From Carettochelys insculpta (lineage: Eukaryota > Chordata > Testudines > Carettochelyidae), in NCBI RefSeq assembly GCF_033958435.1, contig NC_134138.1, positions 266,515,798 to 266,579,797 on the forward strand: a stretch of 64,000 nt of DNA, in the 5' to 3' direction. A program made the translations under genes and the position numbers. A model generated the notes under the pieces. That model saw only the letters and a list, made by a program, of their open reading frames with translations. It was not told the origin of the DNA and ran no database searches. Shown piece after piece: positions 21,181-32,558 of this stretch (position 1 is its first letter; every line of letters begins with the position of its first letter).

Positions 21181-21740
21181 CTGCAGATTGAAAGCTACTT
21201 TGAAGCACCAGAAGGCATATGGGGAAACAGATTCTACATGCTACCCTTTCTTCCCATCCCACGTTAGTCTTTCATAGAACAGGAGACAGGATTTATTCCC
21301 TAATGAAGGGAAACAGGGTTCATACATAAATGTCAAGGACAAATGACTGTGCTGCATCATCAGCAGATTGCTATCCACATCATGCTATCTTACATCTCAC
21401 GGTCTTAAAATAGTATCCCATAGAATTTATGTTCTCATATGAGAGAAGTTCTTTCTGTTGGTGTAACTATTCATTAAAGGCCAACAAAATATTCTTTCTT
21501 CGTAATATAATCACAGTTGTCCCTGCTTTGACAAATTAACAATCTAGAAGACAGTCAAACAAGCTGTACTGGGGAAACCAGAGGAAGGCACTTTCTCAGA
21601 TAAAAGTGTGTTTGCTTTCACTGTGTAATATTTGCCATTTTTTTTGTGACTGGTAGGAAGGGTAAATAGAAACTGGAGAAACAAGAAATTGAATCAAGCC
21701 CTGTTCATGCTAGAAACTATTTGCTAGTATAGGTATCAGC
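21181..21740. other. Interval without a recognised feature
   Basis: No gene or known repeat was recognised. Confidence 0.5.
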
Positions 21741-21744
21741 AAAT

Positions 21745-22268
21745 CCTTACAGTCCTTGGCCAACAGGCCAGTCCTCATCAAGAGACAGCTCCTCAACTTG
21801 AAGAAAAAACCTACCAGTAGCCATAAACCACACCACAGACACACTTACCCAGGAACATACCCCTGTAACAAACCCCACTGCCAACTCTGTTCATATGTAT
21901 CTATACAAGCAACACCATCACAGGACCTAACCACATAAGCCACAACATCAGGGGCTCATACACCTGTACATCCACTAATGAGATATATGCCATCAAGTGC
22001 TAGCAATGCCTCTCTGCCATATATAGTGGTCAAATAACACAGTATCTGCACCAAGGGGTAAATGGACACAAATCAGACATCACACATAAACCTGTAGGGG
22101 ACCATTTTAAACCTCTCTGGACATTCAATATTGGATTTAAAAGCAGCCATCCTTCTACAAAGTAATTCATTATCCATTACAGAGGGAAACATCTGATGGA
22201 ATTAATTTACATATTTGACACTATCAACTTAGGCTTGCGTAACAATATTAACTTAACACATTACTAAG
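21745..22268 (+). pseudogene. Penelope-like element, C-terminal GIY-YIG endonuclease remnant
   Basis: The frame at 21756-21938 has 'YPGTYPCNKPHCQLCSYVS', the Cys-rich linker found before the nuclease of Penelope-like elements. A frame change follows, and then 'SYTCTSTNEIYAIKC' and 'CLSAIYSGQ' correspond to the two halves of the GIY-YIG core, followed by 'HQGVNGHKSDI'. The last codons before the repeat end recall 'GLRNNINLTHY'. These elements use a telomerase-like RT plus this nuclease for insertion. Only the C-terminal portion is present, with at least two frame changes, so it is a 5'-truncated dead copy. Confidence 0.7.
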
Positions 22269-22340
22269 GCAATTTCCCTGCCTTTGCTATGTGCATTTCC
22301 ACATCACATGCCATGAGTGAGCTACATCCAGCCTGACTTA

Positions 22341-22627
22341 GGCCAGGTCTACACAAATCAATTTTAGATATGCAAAACCAGCTATGAGAATTGTGTAGCT
22401 GGAGTCAACATACTAAAACTGATTTTTTTCCACTGTCCCCACAGTGGAAGGTTGACGGGATAAACTCCCCTGTTGACGTCTCTTACACCTCATGACTGCC
22501 AGGAATACCAGGATTGACAGTAGCACCATGACAGTTTGATTTAGTGCAGCCCCACTAGAAGAGCTAAATAGAATCCTGAAAGATTACTCAACAGTGCCTT
22601 TATCTTCTGATAAGTGTAGATGCACCC
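22341..22627. mobile_element. Harbinger-type MITE
   Basis: The left end is 'ggccaggtctacac' and the right end 'gtgtagatgcaccc', flanked by a 'tta' duplication (22338-22340, 22628-22630), which fits the TWA target of Harbinger elements. Confidence 0.7.
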
Positions 22628-22714
22628 TTAATTTGTTTCATTAACATGGGACCTGCAATTTATAAGTAACTTATTTTGCTGTTATATATACCCTGACTTC
22701 TGTCATTTCCATGC

Positions 22715-22828
22715 CAATTCATCTGAAGTGGGTTTTATCCACAAAACTCATGACCTTATAGTCTCTAAGGTGCCACATCACTGATTGTTATTTTAAAAGT
22801 TGCAAACTAACATGGCTACCCATCTGAG
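22715..22828 (-). repeat. Partial copy of the foldback-SINE family, minus strand
   Basis: It contains 'tctctaaggtgccaca' and ends with 'actaacatggctacccatct', the reverse complement of the SINE head seen at 384. No inverted second arm is visible in this copy. Confidence 0.6.
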
Positions 22829-22833
22829 ATGTT

Positions 22834-22996
22834 ACAGGGTAGACGTAGTTTGCCATCAGCAAAAGTGCTTCCGCTGACAGAACTTACACCAGTTCCCTGA
22901 ACAAAATAAACCACAGCTACACTCAGGCTTTTGCTGGCATAGCTATAGCAACCGACACTTCTAAGTGGTAAAACTTTTTAATGTAGACCACACCTA
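22834..22996. mobile_element. Possible short Harbinger-type MITE
   Basis: It begins 'cagggtagacgtagtttg' and ends 'aatgtagaccacacct'. The ends are loosely inverted and the target duplication is unclear. Confidence 0.35.
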
Positions 22997-24142
22997 AACA
23001 GGAAACAAACTACTGTATTAGTACCTGCCACTCTGGGCTAGAATCTGTGATCTTTGGTACTATTTAGGTGCTTAAAAGGGCATAATCAAATTAAATATCA
23101 CTTTTCTGAAACTGTTCACTTGTTGTTAGTCCAAGTAACACCTCAGATCACTGCAATCAAAAGCAAAGAACGTTTTTTTTTCGCTTACCAACCCCATACC
23201 CTGTGTGGGTCAGCCTTGGGTGACAGAGCTTCATCCTGACAATGCCCCATACTAGCTATTAAATCAGTGGATACGCTTCTGGTGAGGATGGGCATCACTG
23301 TCAGAATGCGTACAGTGTTGACACGAAAACATATTTAAATTCTATGGTGGCTGTAGTTATTGCCATAACTTAAACAAAGTTAATTTTGTAGCGTAGACAT
23401 GCCATTGGTGTCACACCTACATTCAGTGTGTGCATCAGAAAATACACATGGTCAAGGGATCTTTCAAAGTGAGGTGACCCCTCCATACTTTCCCAATGAC
23501 AGAGAGGAAAAAGTGAAAATAGCTGGGAGTGGGAGGGATATTAGTATCTAGTGTTGCTAAATCTAGTGTTTCTATTGTCTATAATTTTTCGTGTCTAACA
23601 AAATTACAACTTTAATCACAAAGACTTGTCTTTTGAGGGTGTTGTCCAGATGCTGATGGATTCAGTCACAGATTGCCCCTTGCAACTCTCATTTGATGTG
23701 CTGAAATACCACTGAGCCTGCCTACCTGCCCTTTGATGCAACCCTACCACTCTGTCACTATGAGTCAGGTCCTCCAGCCTCCTTCAACACTGGTGAAGAT
23801 TTGGAGGTCACAGCCAACCACAGTGTAATACAGACACTGAGATCAGTTCAACTCTGGGAAGGGAAGTGAAAAGGACTTGACACAACACCCATGTGCACAG
23901 CCCCAGTGGGACCTCAACCTCAGCTAACTCTGTCTTACGATGCATAAAGTTTTACACAAAGCAAGCTCATATTGTCTGACCCCTTTCCTTGCTAAAGGGT
24001 GATATCCACAGCTGTTTTCTCCCTTCCCTGGTAACAATAATTTACGCTGGGTCTATTAATAAACGCATTATTTTATTAGGTTTAAAAGGTATGACTTAAG
24101 TGGTCATAAGAGAGAGCGAGACAGAGCAAAGTAAGTTACTAA
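22997..24142. other. Interval without a recognised gene
   Basis: A MITE-like end ('gcgtagacatgcca', about 23390) is the only landmark. No coding signal was seen. Confidence 0.4.
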
Positions 24143-24428
24143 GGGTATATCTATACTTACCAGGCAATTAATGTGCCACGCTCAATCTTCCAGAGTTCAA
24201 TTTTGCTCCATGTGTGAAGACACAGCAAAATCTATCTCGCTGGACTTTGCTGTCAACCCTGGTACTTCATGCAATCGTATGGAATAAGCGACATCAGTGT
24301 GAACCTGAAAAGCCCCAATCTACACGAGGGCAGACAGTCAATTCTGATACATTGATTCTAGCTATGCTAATGGAGTAGCTAGAAGTGTATATCTGGGATC
24401 AACTGTGATCCCTATTGTAGATCTAGCC
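24143..24428. mobile_element. Harbinger-type MITE
   Basis: The ends are 'gggtatatctatac' and 'ttgtagatctagcc', with a 'taa' duplication (24140-24142, 24429-24431). Confidence 0.7.
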
Positions 24429-24473
24429 TAAACAAAATAAAACAAAGTATGCCGGCTCAGCCTATTACACTAA

Positions 24474-24768
24474 GGACTTGCCTACATTACTACCCTCCTT
24501 CGAATGAAGGAAGGTCATTAGGGTGTTGGGAGTTTACTAATGAAGTGCTGTGCTGCATAAGCAGCACTTCATTAAGCAAACTCCCCCCCAGCCGTGGCTC
24601 ACCTGCCAGTACTTCGAAGTTTCAAACTTCAAAGTTGCTGCCGGGGTGGGGGGGGAGGGAATTTGCTGAATGAAGTGCTGCATATGCAGCACAGCACTTC
24701 ATTAGGAAACGCCCAACACCCTAATTACCATCCTTCCTTTGAAGGGGGGTGATAGTGTAGACACAGCC
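24474..24768. mobile_element. Harbinger-type MITE, related in design to MITE-A
   Basis: The ends are 'ggacttgcctacatt' and 'gtgtagacacagcc', with a 'taa' duplication (24471-24473, 24769-24771). Inner inverted segments such as 'taatgaagtgctg' and 'cagcacttcatta' resemble the 'aatgaagcgctga' arms of MITE-A. Confidence 0.75.
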
Positions 24769-25340
24769 TAAAAGAAATGTATTAAATAGTTTATCCTAAC
24801 AGTAGTTCCAATAATCTTTTGCACAGGCTGGAAAGCCTCCTTCCCCTGTTTTTTAGACTACATCTACATTATGAAACAGGAGTGAATTTATTGATGTTGA
24901 CTTTTTACCACTACATTTTATAAAGTTGAAGATAAGTGTCCAGAAAGTCAAAAATAGCGTATCTCCACTGCCTTAGCTGCATTCAGCTCTGTCAGCAATG
25001 CACTGTAGGTACCTGTTCCAGTGTCTGCATCCCTGTTGCATTATGGGGTTTTGCGCCACTGAGTTATGGGAAAAAATGTGCCACAAGTGCTTGTAGGTAT
25101 CTGATGACATCATCCCAGGGTGCAATGCCTTCACTCCCCTGCCACTGGAAAATGTAACAGTCAACCCTAGGAATTTTGTGCCATTTTTCAGGTTGTTTCC
25201 CCAAAGTCTGCACCTGATTCACACCACTGCATGGCACTAGCACGGATCCTGAACAGTTTTTAGCCATTGCACAGTGTGTTATAGCCACCTCCTGAAGTGT
25301 CATGCAATATTTAATTACACAAAGACAGTGAGAGGATGAG

Positions 25341-26457
25341 ATGAATGCAGATGATTCAGATATTGATAATGAAGAACTGGAGAACAGGAATGCAGACCTG
25401 CTGGCTGCCCTGGATGTATTGCCTGCAGTGGAGTGCCAATTCTGGAGATGTGAAACTAGCACACACTGATGGGACCGCATTGTTTTGGAGCTCTGGAGTG
25501 ACCAGCAGTGGCTGCAGAACTTCTGCATGAGCAAGGCTACTTTCATGGAACTTTGTGATTGGCTATCCCCACACCTAATAGCAGCTACCAGAATGAGCCC
25601 TTCTTTGACAGTTCATAAGCAAGTGACAGTTGCTCTGTGGAAGTCTGCAATGCCTGAAAGGTACCAGTCAGTGGAAAATCAGTTCAGGGTCAGCAGATCT
25701 ACAGTGGGGGCCATGGTGATCCAGGTAGCCAAGGCAACCTGTGTTCATCTGATGGGGAAGATCATGACTCTGGGAAATGTGCAGCACACAGTGGGCGGCT
25801 TCGCTGCCAGGGCTTTCCTAACTGCAGTGGGCCAATAGATGGAACACACATCCCCATCCTGGCCTCAGACCACCTGGCCTCAGAGTACATAAACCACAAT
25901 GGGTACTTCTCTATGGTGTTGCAGACATTGGTAGATCACAAAGGTCATTTCAATGACATCTACATGGGATGGTTGGGAAAGATGCATGATGTGCACATCT
26001 TTAACAATCAGATCTGTACAGAAAGCTCTGGGATGGGACTTTCTTCACAGACCAGAAAATCAAGATTGGCTACATGATGATGCCCATAGTGATACTGGGC
26101 AACCCTACTTACCCTCTGCTCCCTTGGCTCATGAAGCCATATGCATGCACCCTGGACTGCAACAAGGACCACTTCAACTACAGGCTGAGCAAGTGCAGAA
26201 TGGCAGCAGAATGTGCCTTTGACCATTTAAAAGCCAGATTCAGGTGCCTTTTGACCTGTTCGGCTCTTTACCAAACCAATATCCCATGCCCCCCTATGGT
26301 TGCAGTGTTTTGTATTCTCCATAACATTTGCAAATCAAAGGGCGGAAATTTCATGTCAGCCTGGGTCACAAGGGGATTCATCAATGCATATGCAGAAGCA
26401 ATGGCAATGAAGGAGGCTTTGAAAAATAGCTTTATGAATGAGCAGACAGCTGCATGA
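25341..26457 (+). pseudogene. PIF/Harbinger transposase (HARBI1-like DDE), inactive
   Basis: The start at 25341 opens an acidic N-terminus ('MNADDSDIDNEELENRNADL'). The same frame resumes after one TGA (about 25467) with 'LELWSDQQWLQNFCMSKATF'. After a frameshift near 25806 comes 'GFPNCSGPIDGTHIPI' with the first catalytic Asp. After another near 26010 comes 'FFTDQKIKIGYMMMPIVILG', then 'NPTYPLLPWLMKPY' and 'RMAAECAFDHLKARFRCL', which holds the catalytic Glu. The second Asp is expected in the G-D pair before the YPLLPWL motif, but this copy reads G-N. The family cuts and pastes DNA with help from a Myb-like partner, encoded here on the opposite strand. One stop, two frameshifts and the D-to-N change make it dead. 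A polyadenylation signal AATAAA lies at 26559. Confidence 0.85.
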
Positions 26458-27987
26458 ATCTTCTGCATTTAACTGTCGTGACACCACTCCCACCCCTCAC
26501 TATGATGTATGCTTCACCTTTATAAGCACCTCCAACTGCACCCCACCCCATGTGACCCAATAAATGACACTGGTTTTCATAAAAATATTCTTTTTTTTTA
26601 CAAGGGGAAGGGTAAAGGGGTAGGTGGGGGGCAAACGGGAATCCTGGTGTCACTTGTGGTGGAACATGAGCCTTTTGCAGTATGGAGAGGTCCTGCAGGT
26701 GGAGCACGAGACTGTTCTTGGCCTCCACCCCTGGCATTTGGGGACCCAAACAACTGGGTGGGAGGTGGGTTGAGCCATATTGAGGGGAGGCTTGGCAACA
26801 GAGTGAGGAGGCTGCATAATGAATCCCGTGGTGAGTGTCCCTCTGCAGCTCCATCAAGGAATACAGGATCTCAGTTGGCTCCCTGACAGCCATCTGGAGC
26901 TCTGCCTGGTTATCCTTCCTGGACTGGAGCATGCTTTGGTGACACTACAGCATGCTGTGTCCACTTTTGGTCAGCAGCAGCTTTGGCTTGCTCCTTCTGC
27001 CTTTTCAAGCTGCTGCAGAATGAGGTCCGGTTTGGATCTTTTCTTTTGCCTCATCACAGCAACCTTGTCTCCCACAATCATTCTGCCTGTTGAAGACAGT
27101 GAAGGTCAAAATTTACATATAATTTTTAAGTGTGACACAAAGAGCTTACCCAAAGAATGAATGGGTCTCTGACAATCACTGCAACTTTTGTCTTCCAAGG
27201 CCACTTCTGATTTCTTAAGGATGACAGTGAATCAATCTCTGCAGAACAGAAGCTATTAGTTGCCCAGACAATTTCACTGCAGACATAGCAAGATCTTAGC
27301 AGCTTAAGGATGGTGGGGAGGGACATAGGTACGGGGCAGGGCGGGCAGTCGAAATAAAGTCCTGTAAACTGAAAAGCAGAGAAGAATCTTTCTCTGTGGT
27401 GCCTCATAAATCATGTGTAGGGGAAAAGCCAGCAGCATGGTGAGAGTGGAGAGGGCCAGGAGAGTGGTGTGGCAGGGCAGTCCTGGGAAATTTAAATGGC
27501 CAGGGAGCAGTGCAATAATGTTAAACGTACAAACTCTAATTAAACTTCCTATACTTCTTCTAGGTTGCAAAAAGAAATATCAGCCTCCTAACAGAGTGAA
27601 AAAGAAAAATATGCTCATACTGTGTGAGCACAGGGCTAGAAAATTTGCCAGAATGCTGTGTGGTACCATGATACCACATTCCTTACTGGCCGCCTGGCAT
27701 GGCAAGGTGTGCTACTGTGGAAGTTACAACAAATCAGGCCTCCCAAAAAAAACTTTTGCAAAAAATAAAAGGTTACCTGGCTGAGTCCTTCATGGACATT
27801 TCCAAAATAGATAAGCACTCTATCCCCAGAAATATTAACACGCTGTTCTAAGGAAGGGGCATTGATCCACTGTGCCTGACTTGTAACCTGCTTGTAGCAG
27901 TTTAAAAAACATGCTCAACAGAAGTAAACCTATACTTCAACCCAGTTGCAACCCACTTTTAGCATTCTGGAAAAATATACTCACCAG

Positions 27988-28423
27988 GGCTATGTCTACA
28001 CGTGCCCCAAACTTCAAAATAGCCATGCAAATGGCCATTTCGAAGTTTACTAATGAAGCGCTGAAATGCATATTCAGCGCTTCATTAGCATGCGGGCGGC
28101 AGCGGCGCTTCGAAATTGATGCACCTTGCTGCCGCGCGGCGCGTCCAGATGGGGCTCCTTTTCGAAAGGGCCCCGCCTACTTCGAAGTCCCCTTATTCCC
28201 ATGAGCTCATGGGAATAAGGGGACTTCGAAGAAGGTGGCGTCCTTTTGAAAAGGAGCCCCGTCTGGACGCGCCGCACGGCGGCAAGACACGTCAATTTCG
28301 AAGCGCCGCTGCCGCCCGCATGCTAATGAAGCGCTGAATATGCATTTCAGCGCTTCATTAGTAAACTTCGAAATGGCCATTTGCATGGCCATTTCGAAGT
28401 TTGGGGCACGTGTAGACACGGTC
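27988..28423. mobile_element. MITE-A copy 3 (436 bp), centre fully palindromic
   Basis: The ends are 'ggctatgtctacacg' and 'gtgtagacacggtc', flanked by a 'cag' duplication (27985-27987, 28424-28426). The centre reads 'attcccatgagctcatggga', an exact palindrome, so this copy looks nearest to the ancestral foldback. It lies at the edge of an exon of the Harbinger-1 Myb-like gene. Confidence 0.85.
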
Positions 28424-28891
28424 CAGGAGAGCTCTCTCCAGCCTTGCTGGACCCTGGAGCATCAAATGAGGGTCTGGCGCCAGAGTGACAAAGACCTCCT
28501 GGCTGGCACAATCAGCTTCCTTGGGAGCCTGCTGACAGTCTGTGTCCTCTTTTTCATTGGCCTCTGCCTCCTGCTCCCCCTCTTAGCTGTCACAGGAAAA
28601 CAGAAGACGGTCTCCTGAAGAGTCTGCTAGTCTTGGAGAGTGTAGTTGGGTCCCTCCTAAGAATGGTGTGGAGCTGCTCAGAGTTGCAACACATCTTGGG
28701 CGATGACCCAGATCGTTCACCAGCTTCTCTCACTTTGTGATAACGCTGCCTGCCAGATATTTTCACCTGGCATTGCTGAGCATCCCAGGCATACCCTTTT
28801 TCGATCATGTTCTGCAAAATCTCACTAATGTCTGCATTTTGTTTGCTGGTTTGAAATCTGCTCAGTACTGACTCTTCTCCCCAAACACTGA

Positions 28892-30240
28892 GAGATTGGG
28901 CAACAAAATGGCAAATGAAATTCAGGGTGTGTCTACACTTGCATTCCTCTTACGAAAGAGGTATCCAAATGAGGTAAATCAAAAATGCAATTGAGATGTA
29001 AATTTGCATATCTGGCATCTCATTTGCATATTCTAATTTCGAAAGAGCTTCTTTCGAAAGAAGAAAGCCAGTGTAGACGCTGCTCTTTCGAAAGTAAACC
29101 CCATCTTCGAAAGAATCCTTCTTCCCATTAAATTAAGGGAAGAAGGATTCTTTTAAAGATGAGTTTACTTTTGAAAGAGCAGCTTCTGCACTGGCTTTCT
29201 TCTTTCGAAACACGCTCTTTCAAAATTAGAATATGCAAATGAGATGCCAGATATGCAAATTTACACCTTGTTTGCATTTTTATTTACCTCATTTGCATAC
29301 CTATTTCGAAAGAGGAATGCAAGTGTAGATGCACCCTTAGTGTGGATAAATGTTAAGTAATGCACATTGGAAAAAAAAAAACCCAACTATACATACAGTA
29401 TGATGGGGGCTAATTTAGCTATAACTCATCAGGAAAGACGTTTTGGAGTCATTGTGGATAGTTCTCTGAAAACATCCATGCAGTGTGCAGAGGCAATCAA
29501 AAAAAGAAAACAGGATTTTAGGAATCTTTAAAAAAGGGATAGAGAAGAAACTGGAGAATATCTTTTTGCCCTTATATAAAACCATGGTATGCCCACATTT
29601 TGAATACTGCTTACAGATGTGGTCTCCTCAGCTCAAAAAAAGATATATTAGCATTAGAAAAAGTTCACAAAAGGGCAAATAAAATGATTAGGGGTTTGGA
29701 ATGGGACCCTTATGAAGAGAGATTAAAGAGACTAGGACTCTTCAGCTTAAGAAAAGAGGAGACTAAAGGGGGATATGATAGACATATATAAATTTATGAG
29801 TGGTGTGGAGAAAGCCAAAAAGGAAAAATTATTTACTTGTTCTCATAATATCAGAACTAGAGGACACCAAATTAAATTAATGGGCAGCAGGTTTAAAACA
29901 AAAGGAAGTTCTTCTTCACACAGCACACAGTCAACCTATGGAACTGCTTGCTAGAGGAGGTCGTGAAGGCTAGGACTATAACAGGCTTTAAACAAGAGAT
30001 AGATACGTTCATGGAGGTTCGGTCCATTAATGGCTATTAGCCAGGATGGGCAGGGAATAGTACCCTCAGCCTCTGTTGGTCAGACACTGGAAATGGATGG
30101 CAGCAGGAGAGAGACTGCTTGATCAATACCTGTTTAGTGAACACACACTGCGGCACATGGTATTGGCCGCTGTCGGCAGACAGGATACTGGGCTGGATGA
30201 ACCTTTGGTCTGACCCAGTATGGCTGTTCTTATGTTCTTA
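28892..30240 (+). mobile_element. CR1 LINE, 5'-truncated, inside the Harbinger Myb gene
   Basis: It begins near 'gattgggcaacaaaatggca' (within ORF2) and ends in the CR1 3' sequence 'ggtctgacccagtatggctg' and 'ttcttatgttctta'. The reading includes '[20 protein letters not shown]', part of the RT C-terminal region, in short frames (29485-29791). The insertion splits one codon region of the Myb-like domain, with short matching flanks (AGTGTT / TCTGTT on the minus strand). A MITE (28925-29336) later landed in its 5' part. Confidence 0.85.
28925..29336. mobile_element. Harbinger-type MITE inside the CR1
   Basis: The ends are 'gggtgtgtctacac' and 'gtgtagatgcaccc', with flanks 'tca' and 'tta'. The arms are long inverted repeats ('atatgcaaatgagatgcca' and its complement), and the centre is 'tcttcccattaaattaaggg'. 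Removing it restores the CR1 text 'aaatgaaatt..tgtggataaatg'. Confidence 0.8.
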
Positions 30241-30723
30241 ACAGAAGTAAGTTCCAGGCGCTCACTATGGCTCCATGCTGGAGCTCTTTTGCAACCTTGA
30301 GAACTCAGATCGCAAGAACTCATGAACCTGAGAACTCAAGATGGCTACGCGATGGGTGGCTCCTGAGGTATGCTATTCATGGTGGTCAGAAAGAAAATGA
30401 ATTCAAATTCCCAGGCTTCCTGTTACCTACTTCCTGTGCACCAGGAAAGCAGCAGAAGTGAAAGTGACCAGAATGGACACCTGTGGGGCATTGTGGGCTA
30501 CCTCTAGAGAGGGCAATAAAATCCATTTAAAGTAACGCTGTTTCCACACTCAGATTAATTTGATCTTTTAAATTCAAACTTGGCATTACACCGAACTGGA
30601 GTGGCGTGGTGAGAAAGGTGACCTTAAAAATCGACCTAATGGCACTTGCAGTGAAGACAGTCACACTGTAAAATTGAGCTAAGTGCCTTAAAATCGACTT
30701 TATGCTATAGTGTAGACAAAGTC

Positions 30724-31394
30724 CTAGCTGTTTCCAGCTGTCTTCTTTAGTCAGTGATGCCTTGGCATCTGGCAGCTGCCCCTACTGTTTGGATTCCCAC
30801 TTTTATATAGAATTTGCCCAAGGCAGGAATCAGGGTAACTGCTACGGAGAAACAGTTGGGGGTGGGGGGGAGCAGGCAACAATTTCCCCTCACGGGACCC
30901 GCTCCCCACATCACCACTAGACTGGGGAAGGGCCTGGACAATCCCCATCTGCCCTAGGTACTGCCTCTTCCCAGACCTGTTCAGCTCCCATCTCATCTTC
31001 ATCCCCATGCTCACTGGTAGCATGAAGCAGAATATGTCTAGGAACCAGCAGAGTGGTGCAAGTTATGCCTGGCTCGTGTTGAGTGTGAGGGCAGCCTAAC
31101 CCCAGCTGCCAATACCACCTAGTCCCTTGGACCATGTCACTGAGGGAAGCAAGTTTGGGGTAAATGGTTGAAATGTGGGTAGGAGTGGGTGGGTGAAGCA
31201 AGGGTTTAAGGGAAGAAGCAGAGTGTAGGGGAGGAACAGTAATGGGGTGGACCCAGCCCTGCTTCCCTTAGGGATGGCCCTACTGAGCACAGCTGGCAGG
31301 AGGGAGGAGTGGCCAGAGGATGGATCTTGCCACCAAAGTCAGCAACACTGCATACACAGCATGCATGTAGGAATGGTCCAAGTTACACCATATA
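30724..31394. other. Interval without a recognised feature
   Basis: No coding signal or known repeat was recognised. Confidence 0.5.
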
Positions 31395-31804
31395 GGACGT
31401 GTCTACACTTGCCCCAAACTTCGAAGTTTACTAATGAAGCGCTAAAATACATATTCAGTGCTTCATTAGCATGCAGGCGGCCGCGGCACTTCAAGATTGA
31501 CGCAGCTCGCCGTTGCGCGGCTCGTCCAGAGGGGGCTCCTTTTCGAAAGGACCATGCCTACTTCGAAGTCCCCTTATTCCCATCTGCTCATAGGAATAAA
31601 GGAACTTTGAAGTAGACAGGGTCCTTTCAAAAAGGAGCCCCGTTTAGATGAGCTGCTCAGCGGCGAGCTGTGTCAATTTTGAAGTGCTGCGGCTGCCTGC
31701 ATGTTAATGAGGTGCTGAATATGTATTTCAGCGCTTCATTAGTAAACTTCGAAATGGCCATTTACGTGGCCATTTCGAAGTCTGGGGCTTGTGTAGACAT
31801 AGCC
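31395..31804. mobile_element. MITE-A copy 4 (410 bp) with a 26-bp deletion
   Basis: The ends are 'ggacgtgtctacac' and 'gtgtagacatagcc', flanked by 'ata' on both sides (31392-31394, 31805-31807). The left arm reads 'aacttcgaagtttactaatg', whereas the other copies have 26 more bases between two TTCGAA sites. The loss is explained by a deletion between those direct repeats. Confidence 0.85.
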
Positions 31805-32022
31805 ATATTGTGATAGATATGTACAAACACCATGGATATTGAAAGGTGTATTATGGAAAATATTATTATACTATTGGAAATATAGCCACAGGTATTGCAT
31901 TTGGTATTCTGCCAGGGTCTGGTACCACTTTCAACAGGTGTGTCCAGGTGAGTGGAGAGCTTGCTCCAGATGATGAACATGGAGAGGTTGTCTGAAGACC
32001 AGAGACAGGGAATCAGGCAGAT

Positions 32023-32558
32023 ATATAATAAACCCTTGATTTTACAGACCCTGATTTAGCAGAATTCAGGAACAGCCATCTGCCAGCCCCTGCACTGCTC
32101 CCAAAGTCTGCTTAACTGGGGCCTGTAAAATCCTAAATTCTCCCCCCAAGTGTTCATCCCACCCATGGGTGGGGTACATATGCAGGAAGACAGCACTTGC
32201 GTAGGTGCCTCACCCCTTGTAAGAGAACCATGTGGCAGCTCTGATGGCGGCTCCTTCCAGGCTGCTGTGGCGGGCCCAGCAGTTCCAGCTGCATGGTAGG
32301 GATCTTGCTGTGCACATAGTGGGATGCCCAGCTACGGCAGCAGGGCGCTCAAGCAGCAACTCCAGCATTGGTGCTTCCGGCAGAAGTGAGTTGTGGGCAT
32401 TTTTTGTGGAGGGGGAAGGGGGAGACTATGGCTGGGGGAGCCTAGCACAGGTGGGTGGGCAGGCAGTAAACCTTCTCTGATTTAACACTTTCAGGTTTGA
32501 TGGACACCCCCTGCCCCCACCATTAGTCCATTAAATGTTAAATCAAGGGTTTACTGTA
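32023..32558. mobile_element. Tigger/pogo-like MITE
   Basis: The inverted ends are 'aaacccttgatttta' (about 32031) and 'ttaaatcaagggttt' (about 32540), followed by 'actgta', which fits a CAGTA..TA terminus. There is no transposase. The interior is GC-rich, and its frame (32232-32480) is not credible. Confidence 0.6.

Larger units (their letters stand above)
26600..30323 (-). pseudogene. Harbinger Myb/SANT-like DNA-binding partner gene, split by a CR1
   Basis: On the minus strand the trihelix domain starts at about 30290 with 'KRAPAWSHSERLELTSV'. It is cut by the CR1 and resumes at about 28891 with 'VWGEESVLSRFQTSKQNADI', then 'MIEKGYAWDAQQCQVKI' and 'YHKVREAGERSGSSPKMC'. Spaced Trp residues and the Q-Q-C-x-V-K-I motif mark the Myb/SANT-like family. 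After a stop at 28590 another frame has acidic 'EAEANEKEDTDCQQAPKEAD'. A probable donor (CTG|GTGAGT at about 27985) abuts MITE-A copy 3, and a probable acceptor (TTCAACAG) lies near 27089. The last exon (27088 to about 26600) begins with a basic, coiled-coil-like 'MRQKKRSKPDLILQQLEKAE'. The protein would bind the transposon ends and carry the transposase to the nucleus. Confidence 0.75.
24856..30723. mobile_element. Harbinger-1: two-gene PIF/Harbinger transposon with nested insertions
   Basis: The left end is 'gactacatctacatt' and the right end 'gtgtagacaaagtc', with near-matching flanks 'tta'/'cta'. Inside are a transposase gene (+, 25341-26457) and a convergent Myb/SANT-like gene (-, 30323 to about 26600), the standard gene pair of this superfamily. 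MITE-A copy 3 (27988-28423), a CR1 (about 28892-30240) and a MITE within that CR1 (28925-29336) interrupt it. Subtracting them leaves about 4.1 kb. The right-end sequence recurs at 48745-49017. Confidence 0.85.

Noticed and set aside
25341..26457. Domesticated HARBI1-like host gene
   Set aside because: Terminal inverted repeats, stops, frameshifts and the loss of a catalytic Asp show a decayed transposon copy.
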